This document shows positions 1 through 5,171 of a stretch of DNA of 6,340 bases, piece after piece (within the stretch, counting starts at the first letter, position 1; the number at the start of each line of letters is the position of its first letter). Below the pieces are notes generated by a model, which saw only the letters and a list, made by a program, of their open reading frames with translations, ran no database searches and was not told where the DNA came from. The DNA is from Prevotellaceae bacterium UBA2852. GTDB taxonomy: Bacteria; Bacteroidota; Bacteroidia; Bacteroidales; Bacteroidaceae. The stretch spans positions 5,490 through 11,829 of the forward strand of contig DEFM01000028.1 of the NCBI GenBank assembly GCA_002350855.1, in the 5' to 3' direction. The position numbers and the translations under genes were made by a program.

Positions 1-18
1 TAATTTATAGAACCTACC
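1..18. repeat. Terminus of a MITE-like repeat, cut off by the window edge
   Basis: The first 18 bases are the exact reverse complement of 2433-2450, the left end of the MITE-like element described at 2429-2628. The inverted right end at 2614-2624 shares the core TAGAACCTACC. The match stops after CCTACC at base 18, exactly where the element boundary is predicted at 2433. This suggests that a second copy lies mostly to the left of the window and ends 15 bp before the GTG start of the next gene. The four bases after the boundary here are ATAA rather than TTAA. The other end is not visible, so a target duplication cannot be tested. Confidence 0.6.
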
Positions 19-33
19 ATAAGTGATGTAACA

Positions 34-1050
34 GTGAAGAACCGTCGTTTTCTGATAGCAATTCTTGCTTTGATTAGCATGGTGACGTTGCCGGCAGATG
101 GGCAGCGGCGGTTTAGCATGCTGACGTATAACTGTGAGAATGCTTTCGATACGATTGATTCTCCTCATCACAATGATGAAGAGTTCCTTCCCGACGGTTC
201 GCGTCATTGGACTCGTTGGCGCTACAACCGCAAACTCAAACATATTGCCCAGGTTGTTCTTGCTGCAAATACTGATAACCCTGTGGATATAGTCTGTCTG
301 CAGGAAGTGGAGGGAGACAGTGTTTGCCACCACCTCACACATAACACCATGCTGAGCAGGATAGGGTATAAATACCTTTGCAGCAATAAGGCTGACAGAC
401 GTGGAGTGGGTGTGACGTTCCTGTATTACCCAATGACTTTCCAACTGTTAAGCCATGATGCCATTTTCCTGAAGAAGGATGTTGAGGAGGAAAACGATAC
501 TGTGGCTGTGCGTGAGATTCTTCATGTCACAGGACTTGTGCATAATTGCGACACGATAGATGTGTATTGCGTACACCTGCCTTCACAACTGGGAGGAAGC
601 ACGGGCTATTCAAATCGAGTGAGTTTGTTGAATATCCTTTCGCAACATATTGATTCTGTGGCTTCTATCAGACAGAATCCCAACATAATAATTGCGGGTG
701 ACTGCAATACAACTCCGTCGAGCAGCGAAATGAAACAGCTGCTCAAACAGACTCGCCACCCGTTACGCAACATGATGAGCCACCGCAAAGGCGGTAGCTA
801 TAAATACCAAGGAGCATGGAGCTGGCTCGATCAGATAATTGTGAGCCAGTCCATGCTATCCAATAAAAATAATCTGCATGTTAAAGAGTCCTCAGTAGGA
901 GAACTGAAACTGTCTGTCCTTATGGAAGCGGATGAGACTTGGGGAGGACAGAAGCCTTTCCGCACTTTTCGTGGTCCGTCTTATATAGGTGGGTATAGCG
1001 ACCACCTGCCTGTTGTGATGAACCTGATTCACAAGTGTCAGAAACCTTGA
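34..1050 (+). CDS. Secreted endonuclease/exonuclease/phosphatase (EEP) family protein
   Basis: This 338-residue protein has the EEP fold shared by DNase I, exonuclease III and inositol-phosphate phosphatases: metal-dependent phosphodiesterases or phosphomonoesterases. Motifs appear in family order: TYNCENAFD at 31-39 (metal-site Asn33), LQEVE at 89-93 (metal-binding Glu91), VHLPS at 180-184 (catalytic His181), GDCNTTP at 222-228 (Asp223, Asn225), SWLDQI at 263-268 and SDHLP at 322-326 (Asp323, His324). All catalytic positions are present. GDCN and WLDQI replace the commoner GDFN and RIDYI, as in divergent Bacteroidetes members. A hydrophobic segment at 6-20, followed by ADG-Q, looks like a cleavable signal peptide, so the protein probably acts in the periplasm or outside the cell. 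The GTG start is the only start ahead of the signal peptide, because an in-frame TAA sits at bases 1-3. There is no Shine-Dalgarno. The 3' end overlaps the convergent nitroreductase by 13 bp. The substrate (nucleic acid, lipid or sugar phosphate) cannot be told from sequence. Confidence 0.9.
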   Translation: MKNRRFLIAILALISMVTLPADGQRRFSMLTYNCENAFDTIDSPHHNDEEFLPDGSRHWTRWRYNRKLKHIAQVVLAANTDNPVDIVCLQEVEGDSVCHHLTHNTMLSRIGYKYLCSNKADRRGVGVTFLYYPMTFQLLSHDAIFLKKDVEEENDTVAVREILHVTGLVHNCDTIDVYCVHLPSQLGGSTGYSNRVSLLNILSQHIDSVASIRQNPNIIIAGDCNTTPSSSEMKQLLKQTRHPLRNMMSHRKGGSYKYQGAWSWLDQIIVSQSMLSNKNNLHVKESSVGELKLSVLMEADETWGGQKPFRTFRGPSYIGGYSDHLPVVMNLIHKCQKP

Positions 1051-1769
1051 TTGTGAAGGGCTTCGAGCAGAGTCTTCGACAAGGCTTCGTTGTCCTTGCG
1101 TGTGTAACGGCAATCGGTGAACACCTGAGCGAGAGTCTGTTTATTATTGATACGGACAAACTCCTTGTTCTCCTCAAGTGATTCCTTCAGCGCATAGATG
1201 CGGTCGATGTCCGATGGCTGATAGTCGTGATAAGTATCCTGGTGAATGATTCCTTCGATAGGCAGACGATCAGGTTGTGCCGGCATTTCGTCAGGATAAC
1301 CGACTGTGATGGTTGCAACAGGGAAGGTGAGACGTGGTAATTTCAATACATCGATGATTCCCTGTGGCATATATACCGTTGTGCCGAGATAGCAAGTGCC
1401 AAGTCCTGCTTCTTCAGCAAGGGTGCAGAAATTCTGTGTGAAAAGCAGGGTGTCGCTCATGGCATTGATAAACGACAACGGATTGTCGTAGCCTGGATCT
1501 GCGTCACGCTGCTCACACCACTGGGTGAAACGGTTGAAATCTGCACAGAATGTGAGGACAACAGGTGCGCCCATCACCATAGGCTGGTTGAAGTGGAGTG
1601 GGGCAAGCTGTTTCTTTATGTCCTCGTCACGGGTTACTACTACACTATAGAGTTGGATGTTGCCCATAGTTGCGGCTCTTGCTGCTGTCTCCAACAAGTT
1701 ATTAAGCAATTCAGCAGGAATATCCTTCTGCTGATACTTACGAATTGTTCTACGTTCTTTGATAGTCAT
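1038..1769 (-). CDS. NfsA-like nitroreductase family FMN oxidoreductase
   Basis: This 243-residue flavoprotein is close in length to E. coli NfsA (240 residues). Family members use FMN and NAD(P)H to reduce nitro compounds, quinones or flavins in the cytoplasm. The N-terminal RRTIRKY (6-12) matches the FMN-phosphate-binding RSIRxF/Y motif. ATMGNIQ (33-39) aligns with the Ser-rich FMN loop of NfsA, and AGLGTCYLGT (121-130) is the typical Gly-rich flavin segment. PVVLTFCADFNR (69-80) and the C-terminal LLEALHNQGF also resemble NfsA (FCADFNR, LDYLHKQGW). The start is the ATG at 1769, which leaves an untranslated leader of about 120 nt if transcription begins at the promoter at 1897-1928. The gene diverges from the lipoprotein gene and converges on the EEP gene, overlapping its stop codon by 13 bp. 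The physiological substrate is unknown. Family assignment is firm, but the NfsA subfamily is likely rather than certain. Confidence 0.92.
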   Translation of the reverse strand: MTIKERRTIRKYQQKDIPAELLNNLLETAARAATMGNIQLYSVVVTRDEDIKKQLAPLHFNQPMVMGAPVVLTFCADFNRFTQWCEQRDADPGYDNPLSFINAMSDTLLFTQNFCTLAEEAGLGTCYLGTTVYMPQGIIDVLKLPRLTFPVATITVGYPDEMPAQPDRLPIEGIIHQDTYHDYQPSDIDRIYALKESLEENKEFVRINNKQTLAQVFTDCRYTRKDNEALSKTLLEALHNQGF

Positions 1770-1830
1770 ATTGTGAGTTTTTTGAGGTCTTAAGTTTTAA
1801 TTTAAACTTTATGTGATGTATTGTGTGAGG

Positions 1831-1862
1831 AAAATTGTTTTTTAGCGTAAGCGGGGTTTTTC
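1831..1862 (-). repeat. Dispersed GAAAAACC...CTAAAAAACAATTT repeat, copy 1
   Basis: Read on the minus strand, this stretch runs GAAAAACCCCG, then CTTACG, then CTAAAAAACAATTTT. Its last 14 bases match 2806-2819 exactly, and its start matches 2782-2792 with one difference. A third, shorter relative lies on the minus strand at 2871-2895. This copy sits in the untranslated leader of the nitroreductase transcript. Its function is unknown. Confidence 0.5.
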
Positions 1863-1892
1863 CTTGTTTTTGTTTATTAATAGTTTTTTTCT

Positions 1893-1924
1893 AATGCAAA
1901 ATTACGGAAAAGTAGTTATATTTG
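1893..1924 (+). promoter_or_regulatory. Bacteroidetes-type promoter for the lipoprotein gene
   Basis: TATATTTG at 1917-1924 matches the -7 consensus TAnnTTTG fully. The -33 box is weak: AATG at 1893-1896, 20 nt upstream. Transcription would start near 1931, only about 11-20 nt before the possible ATG codons at 1942 and 1951. The -7 box lies within the spacer of the opposing nitroreductase promoter. Confidence 0.72.
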
Positions 1925-1928
1925 CAAA
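1897..1928 (-). promoter_or_regulatory. Bacteroidetes-type promoter for the nitroreductase gene
   Basis: On the minus strand, TTTG (complement of 1925-1928) and TAATTTTG (complement of 1897-1904) are 20 nt apart, matching both boxes of the Bacteroidetes primary sigma factor consensus. Transcription would start near 1890 and give a leader of about 120 nt. A weak AT-rich inverted repeat (1792-1797 with 1804-1809) lies just before the start codon. The boxes overlap those of the lipoprotein promoter. Confidence 0.7.
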
Positions 1929-1950
1929 TGAAAGTACTAACATGAGAATT

Positions 1951-2403
1951 ATGAAGAAATCATTTTTAGCATTATTGTTATTGTCCGCTACGTTGGTTGC
2001 GTGTACTAATTCTAAGAAAGAGGTGGATGAGTCGGAGCTGGCAGCAGGACTGCTGACAGAGGCACGTGAACAATTAGCGTTTCAGAATTTTGACAAGGCT
2101 CAGCAGTTGCTTGACTCTATGCGCACAACCTATCCGAAAGCATTTGATGTCAGACGAAGTGCATTGAACTTTGCAGATTCCATCATCATGCTTGAAGCTG
2201 ATTATCAGTTGGGTTATTACGATTCACTCCGTGCATTTGCAAAACTGGAATTGCAAGGTTGTGTGGAATCAGGTTGCCTGCCTACTGATACAGCCTATAT
2301 ACATTTGGAAAGGCGTATAGACACTCTCAACATGGAATGCAACCGCCTCTATCAGAAAGTCCGCTTCTATCGCCGCAAACTTGAAGAACGCTCAAAACAA
2401 TAA
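1951..2403 (+). CDS. Small lipoprotein of unknown function with a helical, TPR-like body
   Basis: This gene encodes about 150 residues. The N-terminus has two lysines, a hydrophobic core (FLALLLLSATL) and a lipobox LVAC with the lipidated cysteine at residue 18, followed by TNSKKEVDES. It should therefore be anchored in a membrane and exposed in the periplasm or on the surface. The mature part reads as amphipathic helices. LLTEAREQLAFQNFDKAQQL followed by LDSMRTTYPKA resembles one tetratricopeptide-type helix pair, and the C-terminus (RIDTLNMECNRLYQKVRFYR) is probably coiled coil. I chose the ATG at 1951 because it gives a standard lipoprotein signal; the ATG at 1942 is also possible. The longer frame back to 1864 is unlikely because the promoter lies inside it. 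Similar small lipoproteins of unknown function are, to my knowledge, common in Bacteroidales. The gene stands alone and is followed directly by repeats, with no clear terminator. I do not assign a function. Confidence 0.85.
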   Translation: MKKSFLALLLLSATLVACTNSKKEVDESELAAGLLTEAREQLAFQNFDKAQQLLDSMRTTYPKAFDVRRSALNFADSIIMLEADYQLGYYDSLRAFAKLELQGCVESGCLPTDTAYIHLERRIDTLNMECNRLYQKVRFYRRKLEERSKQ

Positions 2404-2431
2404 TCAAGGATCTTAAGGATCAAATGGATTA
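2403..2431. repeat. 9-bp tandem repeat (TCAAGGATC/TTAAGGATC), copy 1
   Basis: Starting on the last base of the lipoprotein stop codon, two 9-bp units (TCAAGGATC at 2404-2412 and TTAAGGATC at 2413-2421) are followed by AAATGGATTA. The same arrangement recurs at 6274-6303 in the same orientation, with one substitution in the 9-mers and a small change in the tail. The 3' part merges into the left TTAA flank of the MITE-like element. The role is unknown. A clear U-tract hairpin is lacking, so I do not call it a terminator. Confidence 0.6.
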
Positions 2432-2628
2432 AGGTAGGTTCTATAAATTATGTCGAGACGATTTTTGATTTTATGTAAGTGGACTTTTGTCAGCTTTTGA
2501 GAGCGCAATGCGAGCATTGTAACCGAAAAAGATGGCAAAAAGACACCACAGAAAACTAAAAGCGGCCGATAAAACTCAAATACATTGGGTAGGGAAACTA
2601 AAAACAGAATTTTTAGAACCTACCTTAA
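2429..2628. mobile_element. MITE-like fold-back element with TTAA flanks
   Basis: A non-coding element, about 192 bp (2433-2624), begins GGTAGGTTCTA and ends TAGAACCTACC. Including flanks, 2428-2449 and 2608-2629 are complementary at 21 of 22 positions. TTAA occurs directly on both sides (2429-2432 and 2625-2628), as expected for a 4-bp target duplication, although TTAA is palindromic and so also extends the inverted repeat. The interior folds back too. CAATGC at 2508-2513 and GCATTG at 2516-2521 form a tip, and GTGGACTTTTGTCAGC pairs imperfectly with the GCAAAAAGACACCAC segment on the other side. There is no ORF inside, so any movement would need a transposase supplied elsewhere. The left terminus is repeated exactly at 1-18. 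I cannot name an insertion-sequence family. Confidence 0.6.
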
Positions 2629-2658
2629 TATAGTTGATTAACAAAAACCGAGAAAACA

Positions 2659-2782
2659 CTTTTTGTAGGTTTGGACTTCGTCCTTGACGCTGTGTCTGTG
2701 CTCTTTTACTTGCGAACAAGTTCTCAGATAAAATCTCACATCCACATCATCAATTCTTTCAGAATCTTAAACCTACAAAAAG
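2659..2782. repeat. Second inverted-repeat element (124 bp)
   Basis: CTTTTTGTAGGTTT at 2659-2672 and its exact reverse complement at 2769-2782 bound a non-coding stretch. The ends share the core GTAGGTT with the MITE-like element 30 bp upstream. Inside are two small hairpins: GGAC-TTC-GTCC at 2673-2683 and ACTTG-CGAA-CAAGT at 2708-2721. No convincing target duplication is visible. It may be a related or decayed fold-back element, or a structured region of unknown role. Confidence 0.45.
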
Positions 2783-2819
2783 AAAAACCTCGTTCGTTTC
2801 ACTCACTAAAAAACAATTT
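2782..2819 (+). repeat. Dispersed GAAAAACC...CTAAAAAACAATTT repeat, copy 2
   Basis: GAAAAACCTCG at 2782-2792 and CTAAAAAACAATTT at 2806-2819 match copy 1 (minus strand 1831-1862), but with a longer middle. GAAAAACCTCG is also inverted, with one mismatch, at 2885-2895, so copies 2 and 3 form a loose inverted pair of about 114 bp. The region between them is AT-rich and has no recognisable gene. Confidence 0.45.
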
Positions 2820-2870
2820 GCAAACTAATCTTAGTTTTCGTTATCGTTTACGTATCGTTATTATTAATCT

Positions 2871-2895
2871 GGTTTTTAGCGAAGCGTGGTTTTTC
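2871..2895 (-). repeat. Dispersed GAAAAACC...CTAAAAA repeat, copy 3
   Basis: On the minus strand this reads GAAAAACCACGCTTCGCTAA followed by AAACC. It is close to copy 1 in the first two thirds, with a one-base deletion in the CTTACGC/CTTCGC centre, but it diverges after CTAAAAA. The function is unknown. Confidence 0.4.
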
Positions 2896-2949
2896 TTTCA
2901 TTGATTTCAAAAGCGCGAAATACGATGTTGAGAATAGTATTTAAAACAA

Positions 2950-2983
2950 AAAAAGTGGTGTGCCGGTTGACACACCACTTTTT
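2950..2983 (-). terminator. Rho-independent terminator of the rplM-rpsI-rpsB-tsf operon
   Basis: A perfect 13-bp stem (AAAAAGTGGTGTG at 2950-2962 with CACACCACTTTTT at 2971-2983) encloses an 8-nt loop. It lies 23 bp past the tsf stop codon. On the minus strand the stem runs into a stretch of seven Ts, as expected for an intrinsic terminator. A shorter T run on the other side could give some termination of plus-strand transcripts as well. Confidence 0.92.
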
Positions 2984-3006
2984 GATTAAATATCTCTGTT
3001 TGAGGA

Positions 3007-3999
3007 TTATTCAGCGCGGAGAGTGTAACGCTTGAAGTCGCAAACAGTAAGATCCTTGTCTGCGTTCTTCAAATACTGAGCAACGCTGATCTTGTTGTCG
3101 TCGATGTAAGCCTGGTCGAGGAGGCAAGACTCCTTGTAGAACTTAGAAACCATACCCTTAGCGATGTTCTGAATCATCTCTGGCTTGAGGTTCTTCTCTG
3201 CTTCTGCAGCTACAGTAGCCTTGATTTCACGAGCCTGTGCAGCCTGCTCAGGAGTAATCCAACCCTTAGTTGTGTTAGATTCGATGTGATCCTCAGAGTC
3301 AACGTGTGCTGGGTTGATACCTGCTTTCTTGAGAGCGTTCTCAACTGCCTTGTTGATCTGGTTCTGCTTAGCCTTCTCTACAGAGTTCTTAAGCTCTGTT
3401 TCCTTAACTGATTCTGGAACGCTTGCTTCGTCGAGTGCGATAGGAGACATAGCTGCAACCTGCATCGCAACACCCTTAGCAACTTCTTCGTTACATGTCT
3501 TGTTGAATGCAACGAGAGTGCAGAGGAAGTTCTGTGCCATGTGGTTGTAAGCAACGATCTGCTCGCCTTCTACAGTTGCGTAGCCGTCGAGTTCCATCTT
3601 CTCACCAGTTACACCTGAACGCTCAACTACTGCGTCAGCTACAGACTGTCCACCGATAGTGAGAGCCTTAACCTCGTCGAGAGTCTTGCACTTGTTTGCA
3701 ACTGCTGCGTCGATGATCTTGTTTGCAAGTGCTACGAAGTCTGCGTTCTTTGCCACGAAGTCTGTTTCACACTTGAGTGCAATCATTGCACCGAATTTTC
3801 CGTCAACCTTTGCGAGAACGCAACCTTCAGCTGCTTCACGGTCAGAACGTTTTGCTGCAACGAGCTGTCCCTTCTTGCGGAGGATTTCAACTGCAGCGTC
3901 CATGTCGCCGTTAGCTTCTGTAAGTGCTTTCTTGCAGTCCATGAGACCAGCCTGAGTCTTCTGACGGAGTGCGTTTATTTCTTGTAATGTGATAGCCAT
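3007..3999 (-). CDS. tsf: Elongation factor Ts
   Basis: EF-Ts is the nucleotide-exchange factor that strips GDP from EF-Tu so that it can be reloaded with GTP in the cytoplasm. The protein has 330 residues, longer than the 283 of E. coli; to my knowledge this greater length is usual in Bacteroidetes. The N-terminal UBA-like domain (about 1-52) is typical: ITLQEINALRQKTQAGLMDC, KKAL and the DMDAAVEILRKKG segment. CETDFVAKN at 77-85 holds the TDFVAKN signature, with Asp80 and Phe81 that contact EF-Tu. The dimerisation and coiled-coil part and a conserved C-terminal module follow. The ATG at 3999 starts directly at the conserved N-terminus. It is the last gene of the operon, 86 bp after rpsB across a hairpin, and is followed by a strong terminator. 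Confidence 0.98.
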   Translation of the reverse strand: MAITLQEINALRQKTQAGLMDCKKALTEANGDMDAAVEILRKKGQLVAAKRSDREAAEGCVLAKVDGKFGAMIALKCETDFVAKNADFVALANKIIDAAVANKCKTLDEVKALTIGGQSVADAVVERSGVTGEKMELDGYATVEGEQIVAYNHMAQNFLCTLVAFNKTCNEEVAKGVAMQVAAMSPIALDEASVPESVKETELKNSVEKAKQNQINKAVENALKKAGINPAHVDSEDHIESNTTKGWITPEQAAQAREIKATVAAEAEKNLKPEMIQNIAKGMVSKFYKESCLLDQAYIDDNKISVAQYLKNADKDLTVCDFKRYTLRAE

Positions 4000-4034
4000 T
4001 TTGGAAATTTGAATTTATAAAAATTATAAAATGT

Positions 4035-4075
4035 AAAAATAACACGGATTTCTAAATGAAGTGAAACCCGTGTTA
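4035..4075 (-). terminator. Terminator-like hairpin between rpsB and tsf (possible attenuator)
   Basis: On the minus strand TAACACGG (4075-4068) pairs with CCGTGTTA (4047-4040). After a single mismatch, TTTC pairs with GAAA, giving 8+4 bp with a 10-nt loop. Five Ts follow at once (4039-4035), then more AT-rich sequence. The form is that of a modest intrinsic terminator. Since tsf lies downstream in the same operon with no obvious own promoter, partial read-through seems likely. It could lower tsf relative to rpsB, or act as an RNA stability or processing site. Confidence 0.55.
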
Positions 4076-4085
4076 GATTTGTTTA

Positions 4086-4985
4086 TTAAGCTTCAGCAGG
4101 AGTTTCTTCAGCCTTAGCTTCTTCAGCCTTAGCTTCTTCAGCTGCAGGAGCTTCTTCTACTGCAGGGGCTTCTACTGCTGCTGCTTCCTCAGCTGCTTTC
4201 TTTGCGCGAGCCTTTGTTGTACGTGGCTTGCGAGCTGGCTTTTCAGCTGCAACTTCTTCAGTCTGTTCGCCTGCTGCTTCCATGTCAACCTTCTCTGCCT
4301 TACGCTCTTCGAGACCTTCAGCGATTGCCTTGCAAACTACGTCGAGGATAAGCTCGATAGACTTAGTTGCATCGTCGTTTGCTGGGATTACGAAGTCGAT
4401 GTTGTTAGGATCAGAGTTTGTGTCAACGATTCCGAATACAGGAATACCGAGACGGTTAGCTTCGCGAACTGCGATGTTCTCCTTGAGCACGTCAACTACG
4501 AAGAGAGCTGATGGGAGACGAGTAAGGTCTGCGATAGAACCGAGGTTCTTCTCCAGCTTTTCGCGCTTACGACGGATCTGAAGGTTCTCACGCTTAGAGA
4601 GCTTGTCGTAAGTTCCGTCAGTGAGGAGTTTGTCGATAGTAGCCATCTTCTTAACAGCCTTGCGGATTGTTGGGAAGTTTGTGAGCATACCACCTGGCCA
4701 ACGTTCGATAACGTATGGCATGTTAACTGAATTAGCTTTCTCAGCTACGATATCTTTAGCCTGCTTCTTAGTAGCAACAAAGAGGATACGCTTTCCGCTC
4801 TTTGCAATCTGCTTGAGAGCGTCTGCTGCCTGATCCACCTTGGCAACAGTCTTGTGAAGGTCAATGATGTGGATTCCGTTGCGCTCCATGAAGATGTAAG
4901 GAGCCATTGCTGGATTCCATTTACGTTTGAGGTGACCGAAATGTGCGCCTGCCTCGAGCAGTGCGTCGAATGATGTTCTTGACAT
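4086..4985 (-). CDS. rpsB: 30S ribosomal protein S2 with a long charged C-terminal tail
   Basis: S2 (uS2) binds late to the small subunit, between its head and body. The core is typical: GAHFGH at 13-18, KWNPAMAPYIF near 22-32, NGIHIIDLHKT at 36-46, FVATKKQAKDI at 69-79, RWPGGMLTNF at 95-104, PSALFVVDV near 160 and NRLGIPVFGIVDTNSDP. At 299 residues it exceeds the roughly 240 of E. coli. The extra part, about residues 229-299, has a basic patch (KPARKPRTTKARAKKA) followed by an Ala/Glu-rich acidic end with AKAEEAKAEE repeats. The tail is probably disordered. The frame runs cleanly to TAA, so this is an extension and not a frameshift. The gene lies 186 bp after rpsI and 86 bp before tsf; the rpsB-tsf pairing is widely conserved in bacteria. 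Confidence 0.98.
   Translation of the reverse strand: MSRTSFDALLEAGAHFGHLKRKWNPAMAPYIFMERNGIHIIDLHKTVAKVDQAADALKQIAKSGKRILFVATKKQAKDIVAEKANSVNMPYVIERWPGGMLTNFPTIRKAVKKMATIDKLLTDGTYDKLSKRENLQIRRKREKLEKNLGSIADLTRLPSALFVVDVLKENIAVREANRLGIPVFGIVDTNSDPNNIDFVIPANDDATKSIELILDVVCKAIAEGLEERKAEKVDMEAAGEQTEEVAAEKPARKPRTTKARAKKAAEEAAAVEAPAVEEAPAAEEAKAEEAKAEETPAEA
4105..4142 (-). repeat. rpsB: 15-bp tandem repeat inside the 3' end of rpsB
   Basis: Two perfect copies of a 15-bp unit (TCTTCAGCCTTAGCT on the plus strand, 4105-4119 and 4120-4134) and a partial third encode repeated AKAEE units in the S2 tail. The unit is a multiple of three, so changes in copy number by slippage would keep the frame and alter only tail length. 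Confidence 0.75.
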
Positions 4986-5017
4986 AATTGGTTTACTTTC
5001 TTTTTTAAGTTGTGAAA

Positions 5018-5157
5018 CTCAATCGGAGGGTAGTCTTGTTTTAATGAAGAATTATTAATGATGAATGAAGAATTCGTTTTTGAATCTGTTCTGCTACTAT
5101 CACGTTACTCTTCACAATATAATATTAATGTGTATTGTAAGAATCCTTCCGATTTAG
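5018..5157 (-). promoter_or_regulatory. Possible structured RNA in the rpsI-rpsB gap (rpsB leader)
   Basis: The 186-bp gap is long for this operon and has no clear TAnnTTTG promoter on the minus strand. In the transcript, AATCGGA (complement of 5154-5148) can pair perfectly with TCCGATT (complement of 5027-5021). GG/CC inside and CT/AG outside extend the stem across single mismatches, giving 11 pairs. This would close a domain of about 115 nt. Inside are a possible ACAATA/TATTGT hairpin and two 11-bp direct repeats (AATGAAGAATT on the plus strand at 5043-5053 and 5064-5074). It may be an S2 feedback site, but this is inference from pairing only. Confidence 0.35.
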
Positions 5158-5171
5158 ATACTAAACTGGGA

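Noticed and set aside
606..1177. Minus-strand frames opposite the EEP gene and out of phase with the nitroreductase
   Set aside because: They are shadows of well-supported genes.
1864..1950. N-terminal extension of the lipoprotein frame
   Set aside because: It would place the promoter inside the gene and bury the lipoprotein signal peptide. The starts at 1951 or 1942 fit better.
2671..2904. A 77-codon plus-strand frame starting with TTG in the repeat-rich gap
   Set aside because: It has a weak start and no family resemblance, runs through the right half of one inverted repeat and two dispersed repeats, and its composition follows the AT-rich non-coding DNA.
3314..3955. Plus-strand frames opposite tsf
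   Set aside because: They are Ser/Ala-rich products of reading the complement of a strongly biased gene, with no independent support.
4105..4142. Short tandem repeats as a possible CRISPR array
   Set aside because: The units are contiguous, 15 bp long, without spacers, and code for repeated amino acids in S2.
4228..4833. Frames opposite and out of phase with rpsB
   Set aside because: The rpsB frame is unambiguous, and these carry no family motifs.
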